Source: Brachybacterium sp042666875
GTDB lineage: Bacteria; Actinomycetota; Actinomycetes; Actinomycetales; Dermabacteraceae
Length of the DNA: 64,000 bases
NCBI RefSeq assembly: GCF_042666875.1
Contig: NZ_JBHTCX010000002.1
Span: 411,154 to 475,153 of the forward strand
Direction of reading: 5' to 3'
Position numbers and translations under genes: made by a program
Notes under the pieces: generated by a model
The model's database searches: none
The model's input: only the letters and a program-made list of their open reading frames with translations
Told to the model about the DNA's origin: nothing
Shown: positions 16,212 to 25,700 of the stretch, piece by piece
How positions within the stretch are numbered: the stretch's first letter is position 1
Layout: each line of letters starts with the position of its first letter

Positions 16212-17441
16212 TCAGGCGGGGCACATGCCGTGCGCTGTCGCGCCCGGAAGCGGGGCTCCGAGTGCTCTCGCGAGGGTCACGCCGAGATCGGCCCAGGACC
16301 CGTCCGCGGGAGAGGACGGCAGCCCCGGCCCCGCGGCCAGGGCCGTCACCGGTGCCGACGGGTCGGAGACCGCCCGCGGGCCCGCGTAATAGGGATCATC
16401 GCCCTCGACCAGCGGGCGGTGCGTCGCCGAGAGCCCGAACACCGTGCCCGGGGTGCCCTCGAGCACGGCGATGACGTCGGTCTCCGTGGTGGCCCCCACC
16501 CCGTCGTCGACCTCTCTCAGCTGCAGCCGGGTGTGCTCGCTGATCTCGCGGAGGGCGCCGATCGCGGCGTCCCGCACCACGGGGCCCTCCTCGCGGCGCA
16601 CGTGCAGCACGCCCCGCGGGCCGTCGGGCCACACCAGGGCACGGAAACCCGCCAGCTGCGTGCCCTCGGTCTCGGCCAGCCCCTGAGCGGCCAGGACCGC
16701 GTTGGGATGGACCAGCAGTGCCGTCGGCACCAGCGGACGACCCGGGACCAGCACCATGCGGTCGTCCTCATCGGGCGCGAAGGCGTCCACGATCCGGGCG
16801 ATGGCATCGACGGTGTCCACCAGCGCACGAGCAGTCGCCGGCGTCTCCAGTCCCGAGGAGCGGCGCTCGATCCCCAGCCCGGTCAGGCGCGCGGCCAGCA
16901 GATCGAGACGGCCGCCGTGGCAGCACTCGGCGGCGATCTCGGCGACCAGCTCGTCCGGGGGCACCTGGGAGAGCTGCACACCGGCCTCGCGGCGTGCCCG
17001 GAGATGCTCGGCGACCATCCGCGGGGAGCTGGTCTGCTCGGTCATCTCCCACCGGTTGCGGAAACGGCCCAGGTCCTCGACCAGCGGCAGGCAGAGGTCG
17101 AGGGAGGCGCCGGCGGTCGCGGGCCACTGCAGGGCGGCCGTGACGAGACCGAGCTCCTGCGCGGTCTCCAGCAGCGTGGGAGCGGTGACCGCCTCGGCGT
17201 ACCAGGTGGAGCGGCGATCGGGGCGGTCCGGTCGGAAGGGCGCCTGCGTGGCCACCCCGGTGTGGGCGACCGACGCCCCGGTCACCAGGCTCGTCAGTGC
17301 GGGCGCAGGTTCCGAGGGGCCGCCCGGGCGGATCCGCAGCGGCGTCGCAGCGGCGATCGGTCCCGTCCCGTCGGTGAGGGCGCCGATGTCGTGCTCGTCG
17401 AGGCCGTCCACGGCGAGGACGAGGGTGCGGCCGGCGGGCAT
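16212..17441 (-). CDS. Alkaline-phosphatase-superfamily (type I phosphodiesterase-like) protein
   Basis: This 409-aa protein begins with LVLAVDGLDEHDI, where the Asp corresponds to the first metal ligand of the phosphodiesterase/nucleotide pyrophosphatase fold, and has the nucleophile region EPAPALTSLVTGASVAHTG with a candidate Thr. GLVTAALQWPATAG and FGLSATHRPLV are further core motifs; THRP may supply a metal-binding His. No signal peptide is visible. It resembles in outline the truncated gene at 61441-62539, so the two are distant paralogues. Substrate unknown. The 205 bases upstream (17442-17646) show no gene. Confidence 0.75.
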   Translation of the reverse strand: MPAGRTLVLAVDGLDEHDIGALTDGTGPIAAATPLRIRPGGPSEPAPALTSLVTGASVAHTGVATQAPFRPDRPDRRSTWYAEAVTAPTLLETAQELGLVTAALQWPATAGASLDLCLPLVEDLGRFRNRWEMTEQTSSPRMVAEHLRARREAGVQLSQVPPDELVAEIAAECCHGGRLDLLAARLTGLGIERRSSGLETPATARALVDTVDAIARIVDAFAPDEDDRMVLVPGRPLVPTALLVHPNAVLAAQGLAETEGTQLAGFRALVWPDGPRGVLHVRREEGPVVRDAAIGALREISEHTRLQLREVDDGVGATTETDVIAVLEGTPGTVFGLSATHRPLVEGDDPYYAGPRAVSDPSAPVTALAAGPGLPSSPADGSWADLGVTLARALGAPLPGATAHGMCPA

Positions 17442-17646
17442 GGGCCTCCTCCCCTCCGTGCGGTCGGTGCGCTGCTGGGTCGACGTGGCGTGAGTCGGAC
17501 AGCGGCGCGGGTGATGCGCTGGATCGATGTTCGCGCAACCGTACGGCCGGCGCCTTTCCGGGGCGCAAGGCGGGGGTGAGCGTGCGGCCACGTCCAGGTG
17601 AACAGCGTGTGCGGACGCTGCCGCGCGTGCTTCGGCGCCCGGCCCC

Positions 17647-18516
17647 TCACTCGCAGACGACGTTGGTGGAGCTGCGGCCCTCGAAGAGCGCGGAGTGGTC
17701 GTCCAGCAGAGCGTCCCGAGGGATGCGCGGGGAGGCGATGACATTGTCCATCGTGGCCTTCTGGGCCGCCTGATGCTCCTCGCTGTCGGCGAGCGCCGGG
17801 ACCGGCAGGCCGCCCTCGTCCGTGGTGGCGCAGCCGTCCAGGCCGTGCACCGTCACGCGGAGCGTCGCCTCGCTCGCCGAGCCGTCCGACTCGATGGTCG
17901 CGACGATCCCGAGCCGGTAGGCGATCACGCCGACGGCATGGCTGTCGGTGTCCAGGACGGTCCAGGCCACGGTGCTGCCGAGCATCAGCACGGGCAGGTC
18001 CTCCCGTTCCCCGCGGAACCAGTCGGCGGCGATCGCCGGCCGGCCGACGGTGCGGTACCGCTCAGCGGGCGAGAACGCGTAGAAGTGGCGCCCGCCGTCG
18101 TTCCACGCCGTCTCCAGATCCTCGACCCAGTACTCGGGCGTGGCGGTGATGATGTGCTCCAGTGCGGCGTCGTCGTCCAGTCCGCGCAGCGCGGAGGGGG
18201 AGAGGTACGCCTCCCGGACGAAGTCGACCAGAGCTGCTCGGGCTGGATCGAGCGCGGCGTCGTCGGTGCCGAGCTCGTCCCACTGCGACGGTGCCGGGTC
18301 AGGCGTGTGGACCGGCAGGGCCAGGACCTCCTCCGCGGTGCGGGCGTCCCAGTTCTCGGGGTCGAGCTCGGCCAGCGGGTCCCGGGCGATGTCGCTCGAG
18401 GTGGGTACCGGGGAGGGGCCGCTGCACGCGGTGGCCTGGGTCGCCAGCGCCGCCCCGGGAATGGCGAGCAGACGGGTGAGGTCGCGGCGCCGCACGGGCT
18501 CCTGTGGGAAGGTCAC
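17647..18516 (-). CDS. Probable lipoprotein of unknown function
   Basis: This 289-aa protein starts with RRRDLTRLLAIPGAALATQATAC, a twin-Arg-like signal with a Cys in lipobox position (ATAC, imperfect), so it is probably exported and lipidated. The mature part has no known domain: TPEYWVEDLETAWNDGG, a strand pair VAWTVLDTDSHAVGVIAYRLG and a Cys pair (GLDGCATT and the C-terminal VVCE) that could form a disulfide. It overlaps the small membrane gene upstream by 4 bases (ATGA), so the two are one operon. Confidence 0.75.
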   Translation of the reverse strand: MTFPQEPVRRRDLTRLLAIPGAALATQATACSGPSPVPTSSDIARDPLAELDPENWDARTAEEVLALPVHTPDPAPSQWDELGTDDAALDPARAALVDFVREAYLSPSALRGLDDDAALEHIITATPEYWVEDLETAWNDGGRHFYAFSPAERYRTVGRPAIAADWFRGEREDLPVLMLGSTVAWTVLDTDSHAVGVIAYRLGIVATIESDGSASEATLRVTVHGLDGCATTDEGGLPVPALADSEEHQAAQKATMDNVIASPRIPRDALLDDHSALFEGRSSTNVVCE

Positions 18517-18782
18517 CTGAGCTCGGGTTCGGAGGTGTCCGCGCGACCGGAGTCCGCATCGAGCCGGCGGTGGATGGTGCGCGCCTGCTCCCGGTCGCGG
18601 CGGGTGGCCTTGTCGACGAGTCCGCTGGTGTCATGATCGGGTTCGTCGGGCTGCAGAACCGTCCACACGACGAAACCGATGGTCAGCAGCACGGTGATGG
18701 CCAGCAGAATTCCGATCAGGGGCCAGGAGAAGGCGACCGGGTCCCAGATCGGGTCATCCTCGAGCGGTGCTGCCAGGCCCAC
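18513..18782 (-). CDS. Small membrane protein, partner of the lipoprotein
   Basis: This 89-aa protein has one long hydrophobic helix (WPLIGILLAITVLLTIGFVV) followed by a charged tail rich in Arg and Asp. No family is recognised. GTG 18782 is preceded by GGAGGGG. The gene is coupled to the lipoprotein by an ATGA overlap and is transcribed divergently from the Ser/Thr kinase out of a symmetrical promoter region. Confidence 0.7.
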   Translation of the reverse strand: MGLAAPLEDDPIWDPVAFSWPLIGILLAITVLLTIGFVVWTVLQPDEPDHDTSGLVDKATRRDREQARTIHRRLDADSGRADTSEPELR

Positions 18783-18811
18783 GTCATTCCCCTCCGGTCG
18801 CTGAAGGTGGC

Positions 18812-18847
18812 CAGCATAACGTCCGCATTCGGGCGGCCGTTATGCTG
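18812..18847. promoter_or_regulatory. Mirror-image divergent promoters inside a 10-bp inverted repeat
   Basis: CAGCATAACG (18812-18821) and CGTTATGCTG (18838-18847) are perfect complements. Each arm contains a TATGCT -10 box for the gene on its own side: the small membrane protein to the left and the kinase to the right. The rightward box ends 9 bases before ATG 18856, which lacks a ribosome-binding site. Confidence 0.6.
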
Positions 18848-18855
18848 AGCGGGTT

Positions 18856-20295
18856 ATGGCTGATGTGATTGTCGGGCGCTTCGCGCTGATCGACCTGATC
18901 GCCAAGGGCGGTTCGGGGTCCGTCTGGCGCGCCTGGGATTCGAAGACCCAGGAGCTGTGCGCGGCCAAGGTGCTGCGCCAGCGCGACTCGGCCGACCTCA
19001 TGCGCTTCGTGCGCGAGAAGGGCGTCACCTTCGACCACCCCCATCTGCTGACCCCGTACGGCTGGGGCGCCGAGGACGAGCATGTGGTCATCGCGATGCC
19101 GCTGGTCTCGGGCGGCACCCTCGAGTCGGTGGTCAAGAAGAAGGGCAAGCTCGCCGAGCCCGCCGTGGCGGTCATCCTGGACCAGCTGCTGGACGGCCTC
19201 TCCCATGTGCACGCCGAGGGCTGGATCCACCGCGACGTGAAGCCCGCCAACATCATGTTCGAGCCGCGCGGTCGCGCCTTCCCCATCTCGCGTCTGGCGG
19301 ACTTCGGGATCGCCGTGCATGAGAGCGACGTGCGCTTCACCCACGTGGGCATGGTCAACGGCACCCCCGGCTACATGGCCCCGGAGCTGTTCTCGATGGC
19401 CGAGCCCGCCCCGTCGCACGATCTGTACGCCGCCGGCGTGGTCGCCCTGGTCGCGCTGAACGGCCCGATCAAGCTGCACGACGGCGCCTTCCGGCCCGAC
19501 GAGCTCTCCCAGTACCTGCGCGGGGTCACGCCGAAGCTGTCCGCCGTGATCCGCAGACTGGTCGCCGCGCAGCCGGAGGAGCGCTATACCAGCGCCGACG
19601 CCGTGCGCCGCGACCTCCCGCGCGTGCCCCGCGGCTATCCGCTCACGCACGCCGACGGCACCCCGCTCGAGTTCCAGGACACCCTGGAGCCCCTGCCCGA
19701 GAACGCGCCCGGTGCCGCCCGGCCCGAGCGGCCCGCCCCGCAGGTCGCGGCCTCCTCCATGGAGGCGATCCGCGCCGGCCGGGTCCAGCAGGGCTTCTCC
19801 TCCGGCTCGGCGTCCCCGCAGACCGGACCGCGGGGAGCGGGCGCTCACGGCACCCCGCCCCAGTCGCAGCGCGGACCGCAGCCGCAGCGCGGAGCCCAGC
19901 AGCACACGCCGCCCGGACACGGGCCGCAGGGGGCACCACAGAGCACTCGCCAGGGCACCGTCTCCTCCCCGGCGCGCACGGCCACCGGGACCACCACGGC
20001 CACGGGCACGGCCACCGGGCCCGGCGGCACCAACCGCAGCACCCTGCTCGCGGTCGGCCTCGGCGTCGCCGCGGCGGTGATCCTCGGGGTCATCGTGGCG
20101 GTCACGCTGGTGGTGGTCTTCCGTCCCGACGGTGGTGCCGCCGCCCCGGTCAGCGACATCGACTCCGCCTTCGCCGAGGTCGAACCCGGCCAGGAGTGCC
20201 TCGCCGAGGACGAAGGCGTCATCGCCATGACGGCCGACGGCGCCTACCTCTCCTGCACGCAGGCCGACGACGGCGACGGGTACGTCTTCACCTGA
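18856..20295 (+). CDS. Membrane Ser/Thr protein kinase (PknB-like)
   Basis: This 479-aa kinase has an N-terminal catalytic domain (residues 1-265) with glycine loop AKGGSGSVWRAW, Lys of AAKVL, catalytic HRDVKPANIM, DFG in LADFGIAV and APE in YMAPEL. A 100-residue Pro/Gln/Gly-rich linker follows, then one membrane helix (LLAVGLGVAAAVILGVIVAV) and a short outside domain with two Cys (GQECLAED, YLSCTQ). No PASTA repeats are present, so it is not canonical PknB. It phosphorylates proteins from the inside; targets unknown. Probably leaderless. Confidence 0.93.
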   Translation: MADVIVGRFALIDLIAKGGSGSVWRAWDSKTQELCAAKVLRQRDSADLMRFVREKGVTFDHPHLLTPYGWGAEDEHVVIAMPLVSGGTLESVVKKKGKLAEPAVAVILDQLLDGLSHVHAEGWIHRDVKPANIMFEPRGRAFPISRLADFGIAVHESDVRFTHVGMVNGTPGYMAPELFSMAEPAPSHDLYAAGVVALVALNGPIKLHDGAFRPDELSQYLRGVTPKLSAVIRRLVAAQPEERYTSADAVRRDLPRVPRGYPLTHADGTPLEFQDTLEPLPENAPGAARPERPAPQVAASSMEAIRAGRVQQGFSSGSASPQTGPRGAGAHGTPPQSQRGPQPQRGAQQHTPPGHGPQGAPQSTRQGTVSSPARTATGTTTATGTATGPGGTNRSTLLAVGLGVAAAVILGVIVAVTLVVVFRPDGGAAAPVSDIDSAFAEVEPGQECLAEDEGVIAMTADGAYLSCTQADDGDGYVFT

Positions 20296-20316
20296 GGCGC
20301 GGCCGGCCGGCCGCTC

Positions 20317-21948
20317 TCAGCCGGCGGCGACCGTGGTGACGTCGAGCGACTGCACGAGGGCCTCGCGTCGCGGATCGGTCAGCAGATCGATCCGCACCGA
20401 GGGCGCACCGTCGTAGGCGCCGCGCAGAGTCCAGCGCAGCTGGGCACGGCTGAGCACCGTGGCGTTGTCCGGTCGCAGCAGCTCCAGGGCGCTGTGGTCC
20501 AGGCCGGCTGCGGCCAGGGCCGCCTCCAGGCGCCGGCGGCGCTCGGCGCGGGTGCTGTCGAGGTCCATGTTCCCGGCGAACCAGATATCCGCCGTATCCG
20601 TCGTGTCCGCCGCGTCCGCGGCAGCGGCGTCGCCGGTGCGCAGCCAGTCCACCGCGGCGGCGGCCGCCCGGAGGGTCTGGCGCGAGGCGGTCTTCCGCGG
20701 CGGGGCGAGCAGCTCCGGGAGCTCGCGCTGCAGCAGGCGCAGGGCCTGCATCGACAACGGCGTGGCCGGGGCGTACTTGCTGTTGGCCAGCGCCACGACG
20801 CCGACGCCGGAGGCGCGGTGCCACACCATGAACGAGCCGTAGCCGGGGTAGCCGCCGGAGTGGGAGATGACCTCACCGAGGTCGGGGAACTGCTCGACGA
20901 CGAGGCCGAGCCCGTAGCCGCGCACCCGGTCGAAACCGGGGGAGCGTCCATCCTCCCCGGCGGGCAGGGGCGCCAGCGGCTGGTGGCGCTGGAGCTGCTG
21001 CATCTCGCGGCGGGAGGCGGCCGAGAGCGGGGGTGCGGCCGGCTCCCCGGCCGGGGTGGCCTCGCCCGGGGCGTCGGCCGCGGCCAGGAAGCGCACCCAG
21101 GTCGCCACGTCGTCGACCGTGGAGAACAGGCCGGCCATCGCGCCGTACACGCCGGGGGAGTCCAGCGGCACGGGCTCGAAGCGGGTGGCGTCGCTGCGGT
21201 CGCCGACCCGGTGCCCGGTGGCCAGGCGTCCCGTGTCGATCGAGGCGGCCTCGAAGGCGGTGTCGGCGAGGCCCAGGGGGTCGAGGAAGCGGCGGCGGAT
21301 CTCGGTGGTGTAGTCCGAGCCGGTGACCTCGTCGATCACGCGGCCCAGCAGTGCGTACCCGGTGTTGGAGTATTCGAACCCGGTGCCGGGGCGGTGGACG
21401 TGCCCGAGGCCGGCCCGCAGGATCTCTGCGAACTCCTCGCGGGTCAGGGCCTCCTGGCGGTCGCCCCACGGATTGTCGGTGACCAGGCCCGCGCTCATCG
21501 TCAGCAGGTGGCCCACGGTGACCTCCGGGTCGTCGGGACCTGTCTCGAAGGCCCCGTCGGCCTTGGGGACGTACTGGGCGACGGGATCGTCCAGGCGCAG
21601 TCGTCCCTCGTCCCGCAGCGCGAGCACGGTCGCGGCGGTGAACGACTTGGTCATCGACGCGATCCGGGAGATGGTGCCGCGGTCCATGGGCGCGGAGCCG
21701 GGCGCGGGGCGGCCATCGGCCAGCTCCCGGTGCCCGGCCGCGCCGTGAGCCAGCACGGCCCGGCTGTGGCCGTGCCCGCCGAGGAGCGCCCAGGTGACCC
21801 CGGCGGTGCGGTGCCGGGCGACGGCCTCGTCGAACAGGGCGGCGATCTCTGCGCTGACGTGCTCCGGGACGATGTCGGCAGCGGAGGCGACGGACGGGGT
21901 GGCAGCAGCGGAGGCGGAGGCGGGGGAGGCGGCAGGCATGATCCTCAC
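20317..21948 (-). CDS. Serine hydrolase, beta-lactamase/class C family
   Basis: This 543-aa protein carries the class C/penicillin-binding fold: SxxK in RIASMTKSFTAA, YxN in FEYSNTGYALLG and HxG in VISHSGGYPGYGS. The last 150 residues form an additional domain. Family members are esterases, peptidases or beta-lactamases; without a clear signal peptide a cytoplasmic role is likely. The GTG at 21948 overlaps the stop of the SWIM gene (GTGA), which favours it; ATG 21939 is the alternative. Convergent with the kinase. Confidence 0.88.
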   Translation of the reverse strand: MRIMPAASPASASAAATPSVASAADIVPEHVSAEIAALFDEAVARHRTAGVTWALLGGHGHSRAVLAHGAAGHRELADGRPAPGSAPMDRGTISRIASMTKSFTAATVLALRDEGRLRLDDPVAQYVPKADGAFETGPDDPEVTVGHLLTMSAGLVTDNPWGDRQEALTREEFAEILRAGLGHVHRPGTGFEYSNTGYALLGRVIDEVTGSDYTTEIRRRFLDPLGLADTAFEAASIDTGRLATGHRVGDRSDATRFEPVPLDSPGVYGAMAGLFSTVDDVATWVRFLAAADAPGEATPAGEPAAPPLSAASRREMQQLQRHQPLAPLPAGEDGRSPGFDRVRGYGLGLVVEQFPDLGEVISHSGGYPGYGSFMVWHRASGVGVVALANSKYAPATPLSMQALRLLQRELPELLAPPRKTASRQTLRAAAAAVDWLRTGDAAAADAADTTDTADIWFAGNMDLDSTRAERRRRLEAALAAAGLDHSALELLRPDNATVLSRAQLRWTLRGAYDGAPSVRIDLLTDPRREALVQSLDVTTVAAG

Positions 21949-22742
21949 TCTATGGCCGTGGGCTGGTCGCTCGGGGCGGCGCCGGCGCGGTAGAACGAGG
22001 CGATGGCCGCCGCCGGTCCGTCGCCGATCACCTCGGCCAGCAGCGCCGGGTCCATGCGGGCCGGGTTGAAGCCGGCGCGAGTCGCAGCACCGTCCCCGCC
22101 CTCCGGCGTGCCCGGCTCCTCCGGCCCGCTCGCCGAACCAGGACCGCTCTGGTCCTCGGGTCGTGTCGGCCCCGTCGGCCCCGTCGGCCCCGCCGCCGCG
22201 GGGCTCCGCGCGCCGGCCGGGGGGACCAGGTCCTCGAGGGCGAGGCCGCGCAGGGTCAGCAGCTGCACGGGCCGCTCATCGACCTCCTCGACCAGCACAT
22301 AGACCAGTGCCGCGACGTGACGGCAGGGTCCCGGCCAGTCCAGGCAGGAGCAGTCGTGGGAGAGCTCGGAGGCGCCGCGGGGCAGCAGGGACACCTCACA
22401 GCGGGCGAGCTCTGCCTCCAGGTCCTGGGGATACTCGCCGCCTGCCAGGCGCGTCGGTAGGTCCGGGCGGGTGCGGGCGACCTGCACGAAGGCCTCCCGG
22501 TCCGCGGGGCTGAACGGAGGGAGGTCCACGCGTGCCTGGTAGAGGTGACCGTCGGCGTCGAGGACGTCGCCGCGGGCGATGCCGGTCTCGATGTCCAGCC
22601 ACTGCACGCGGCCGGCACGGGCGTCCGCCTTGCCGCTGCCGGCACGGCCCACGCCGAGGATCGTCTCGGCCGCGTCGCGCAGGGCGGCGGCGTGCCAGTT
22701 CCTGCCGATCGCGCCGCGGCGCGAGGTCAGTCTGATGCTCAT
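21945..22742 (-). CDS. SWIM zinc-finger protein
   Basis: This 265-aa protein has the SWIM finger CxC-xn-CxH in SHDCSCLDWPGPCRHVAA (residues about 130-150), preceded by the usual N-terminal domain with YQARVDLPPFSP. A Gly/Pro/Thr-rich linker (about residues 180-235) and a short helical tail follow. SWIM proteins of this type are regularly encoded beside SNF2 ATPases, as here (10-base gap), and the pair probably works on nucleic acid together. Overlaps the serine hydrolase start by 4 bases. Confidence 0.88.
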   Translation of the reverse strand: MSIRLTSRRGAIGRNWHAAALRDAAETILGVGRAGSGKADARAGRVQWLDIETGIARGDVLDADGHLYQARVDLPPFSPADREAFVQVARTRPDLPTRLAGGEYPQDLEAELARCEVSLLPRGASELSHDCSCLDWPGPCRHVAALVYVLVEEVDERPVQLLTLRGLALEDLVPPAGARSPAAAGPTGPTGPTRPEDQSGPGSASGPEEPGTPEGGDGAATRAGFNPARMDPALLAEVIGDGPAAAIASFYRAGAAPSDQPTAIE

Positions 22743-22752
22743 CGCGGGGTCC

Positions 22753-25700
22753 TCACGGTCGCTCGCCTCGGTCGGCCAGGTCGGTCCCGTCGCCTCCGTC
22801 GGTCCCGTCGGCCGTCCCCAGCTCGTCCCCGCTGAGCGAGAGCATGTCGGCCAGGGTGTCGTCGTCGAGCGAGGCCAGCCAGTCCTCCCCGGGGCTGATG
22901 GTGAGGTCGGCCAGGGTCTGCTTGTCGGTCAGGACGGTGTCGATCTTCTCCTCGACCGTGCCGGCGCTGACCAGTTTGTGCACGCTGACGTCGCGACGCT
23001 GGCCGATGCGGAAGGCACGGTCGGTGGCCTGGTTCTCCACGGCCGGGTTCCACCAGCGGTCGAGGTGGACGACGTGGTTGGCGGCGGTGAGGGTGAGCCC
23101 GGTGCCGCCGGCGCGGAGGCTGAGCAGCATCAGGCCGGGACGGTCGCGGTGGGCCTGGAACTCGGAGACCATGTCGTCGCGGTCGCGTTTGGAGACCCCG
23201 CCGTGGAGGAAGGGCACGTCCAGGCCCAGGTGGGCGAAGCGCTCCTGCCAGTACGGGACCAGCAGGTGGCCGAAGGTGGTGAACTGCGTGAACAGCAGCA
23301 CCTTCTCCCCGTCGGCGAAGGCCGTCTCCAGCACGTCGTCGACCAGCTCGAGCTTCCCGGAGCGGTGCTGCCCCTCGCGCAGCAGGGGCGAGCCGTCCCC
23401 GAGGTAGTGGGCCGGATGGTTGCAGACCTGTTTGAGCCGGGTGATGGTCGAGACCACCAGGGTGCGGCGGGTCTTCTCGTCGGCGTCGCGCAGCTGGTCC
23501 AGGAGCTCGTCGACCAGTGCCTGGTACAGCCCGGCCTGCTCGGGCGTCAGGTTCACCACCCGGGTCAGCTCGCTCTTGTCCGGCAGGTCCTTGATGATCG
23601 AGCGGTCCGTCTTCACGCGGCGCATGATGAAGGGGGAGGTGACGAACTTCAGCCGGCGCAGGGCCGCCTCGTCGCCCTCCTCCTCGATGGGCTTGGCGAT
23701 GCGGTCGCGGAAGCTGGTGGCGGTGCCGAGCAGGCCGGGGTTGGCGACCTCCATCAGCGAGTGCAGGTCGGCCAGCTTGTTCTCGACGGGGGTGCCGGTC
23801 ATGGCCAGGCGGTGCGGGGCCTGCAGCGCGCGGGCGGCGCGGGTGACCTGCGTGCCCGGGGTCTTCACGTGCTGCGCCTCGTCGAACACGATGCGGTGCC
23901 AGGGAACGGCCGAGAGCACCGGCTGGTCGCGGGCCAGCAGCGAGTAGGTGGTGATGACCAGGTCGAGGTCCGCGGCGCCGGCGACGAAGGACTCATCGCG
24001 CACCCGGGTTCCGCCGTGGTGGACGTGGACGGACAGGTGCGGGGCGAAGGTCGCCGCCTCCCGCTGCCAGGCCCCGACGACGGACATCGGGCACACCAGC
24101 AGCGTCGGGCCCACGGTGCCCGCCGCAGGCGCCGGGGCGGTGTCGGGGGCCGAGGGTGCGTCGTCGGGCCGCAGGGGGCCGGTCCCTTCCCGCTCCCGGC
24201 ACAGCAGCGCCAGGACCTGCATCGTCTTGCCCAGGCCCATGTCGTCGGCGAGGATCCCGCCGAGACCGAGCCGGTCCAGCGCCCACAGCCAGTTCAGCCC
24301 GTCGAGCTGGTAGGGCCGCAGGGTGGCATCCAGGGTCCGCGGCGCAGGGTGGGGATAGGCGCCGCTGCCGCCGGGCAGGAGCCGTGCCAGACCCTCGCGG
24401 CCGCCGGCCACCAGCGCCTGCACGCCGAAGTCGACGTCGGCCGCCTCGGGCGAGAGCAGCATGGAGAAGATCTCCATCCACGGCGCCTGCCCGGAGATCT
24501 CGGCGGGGGCCGACGGGTCGTCCGCGGGGGGCGGCGGCAGGCTCGGCGGAGTCCCGGCGGGGCCTGCGGCAGATGCCCGCTGGGCTGCGCCGGCGCTCGG
24601 GGGCGTGCCGTCCTCCCGGTTCTGCCGGCGCCGATCGCGGGTGCCGGCCGTGAAGGCGTCCAGGAAGCGCTCGGCCGCGCGGAGCGTGGTGGGATCCAGC
24701 CGCACCCACTTCCCGCGCAGCTGGACCAGCTCCGACTGGGCCTCTCTGATCTCCTCCATCTCCGCCTCGGTCAGCTCGGTCTCGCCGACGGCCACGCGCC
24801 AGCGGAACGTGGCCATGGCGTCCAGGCCGACGCCGGAGGCCTTGCGCTCACCCTCGGCTGCCGCGTTCTCATCCGCCTGGGGGCGCACGGTGGTGCGCTG
24901 CTTCGTCCAGTCCCGCGGCAGCAGCACGGTGATCCCCGCGTCCTCGAGCGCCGGGGTGTCGTGGGCGAGGAAGGCCCCGGCCTGGGCTGTGGTCAGCAGC
25001 CAGCCCACGCCGGTCTCGTCCACCGCCGCGTCCCGCACCGTCGGGGCCTCGCGCATCACGGCGGCGGAGGCCTCGGCGGCCCCGGATGTGGTGAGGTCGC
25101 CGACGGCTCGGAGGTCGGCGACGGGATGCACGGTGCCGTCGGCCTCGCGCAGGCAGGTCTCCAGCGGCCAGGCCGTGCCGACGGGCGGCTCGAACAGGCG
25201 CACCACCACGTCGCTGTCGCTCGAGCGGAGCCTCACGCCCGGCCGCCCCGACTCGACGAAGGCATCGAAGGCCGCAGTGATCCGGCGCCGGGCCGGCAGG
25301 TCGGCCTCGAGGTCGCCGTCGGCCGCGAGGGCCGCCAGCACCCCGAAGCGGTCATCGGCATCCGAGGCGTGGGGGTGCGGCGGGTGCTCGAGCGCCTGGA
25401 CGTGCGCGGCGAAGGCCGCCCGCGCGTGCCCGTCGACCAGGGCGTGCAGCATCGGCGACGCCTCCCGCTCGGGGGCGCGCCATTCCAGCACGGGCCGGCC
25501 GAACCGCTCGGCGGCGCGGACCCGGAGCTGGCGCTCGGCGACGAGGCGGCGCGCCTGCAGATCCAGCAGCGCCGCGGCGATCAGGTCGGGCATGGCGACC
25601 AGGTCCTCGTCGAGCCTCGCAGCGGCACCCTCGCCGATCAGCGCGCTGAGGCGGTCGACGAGCTCGTCCCCGAAGCGCCCGCTCAGCAGCTCGGTCACCG

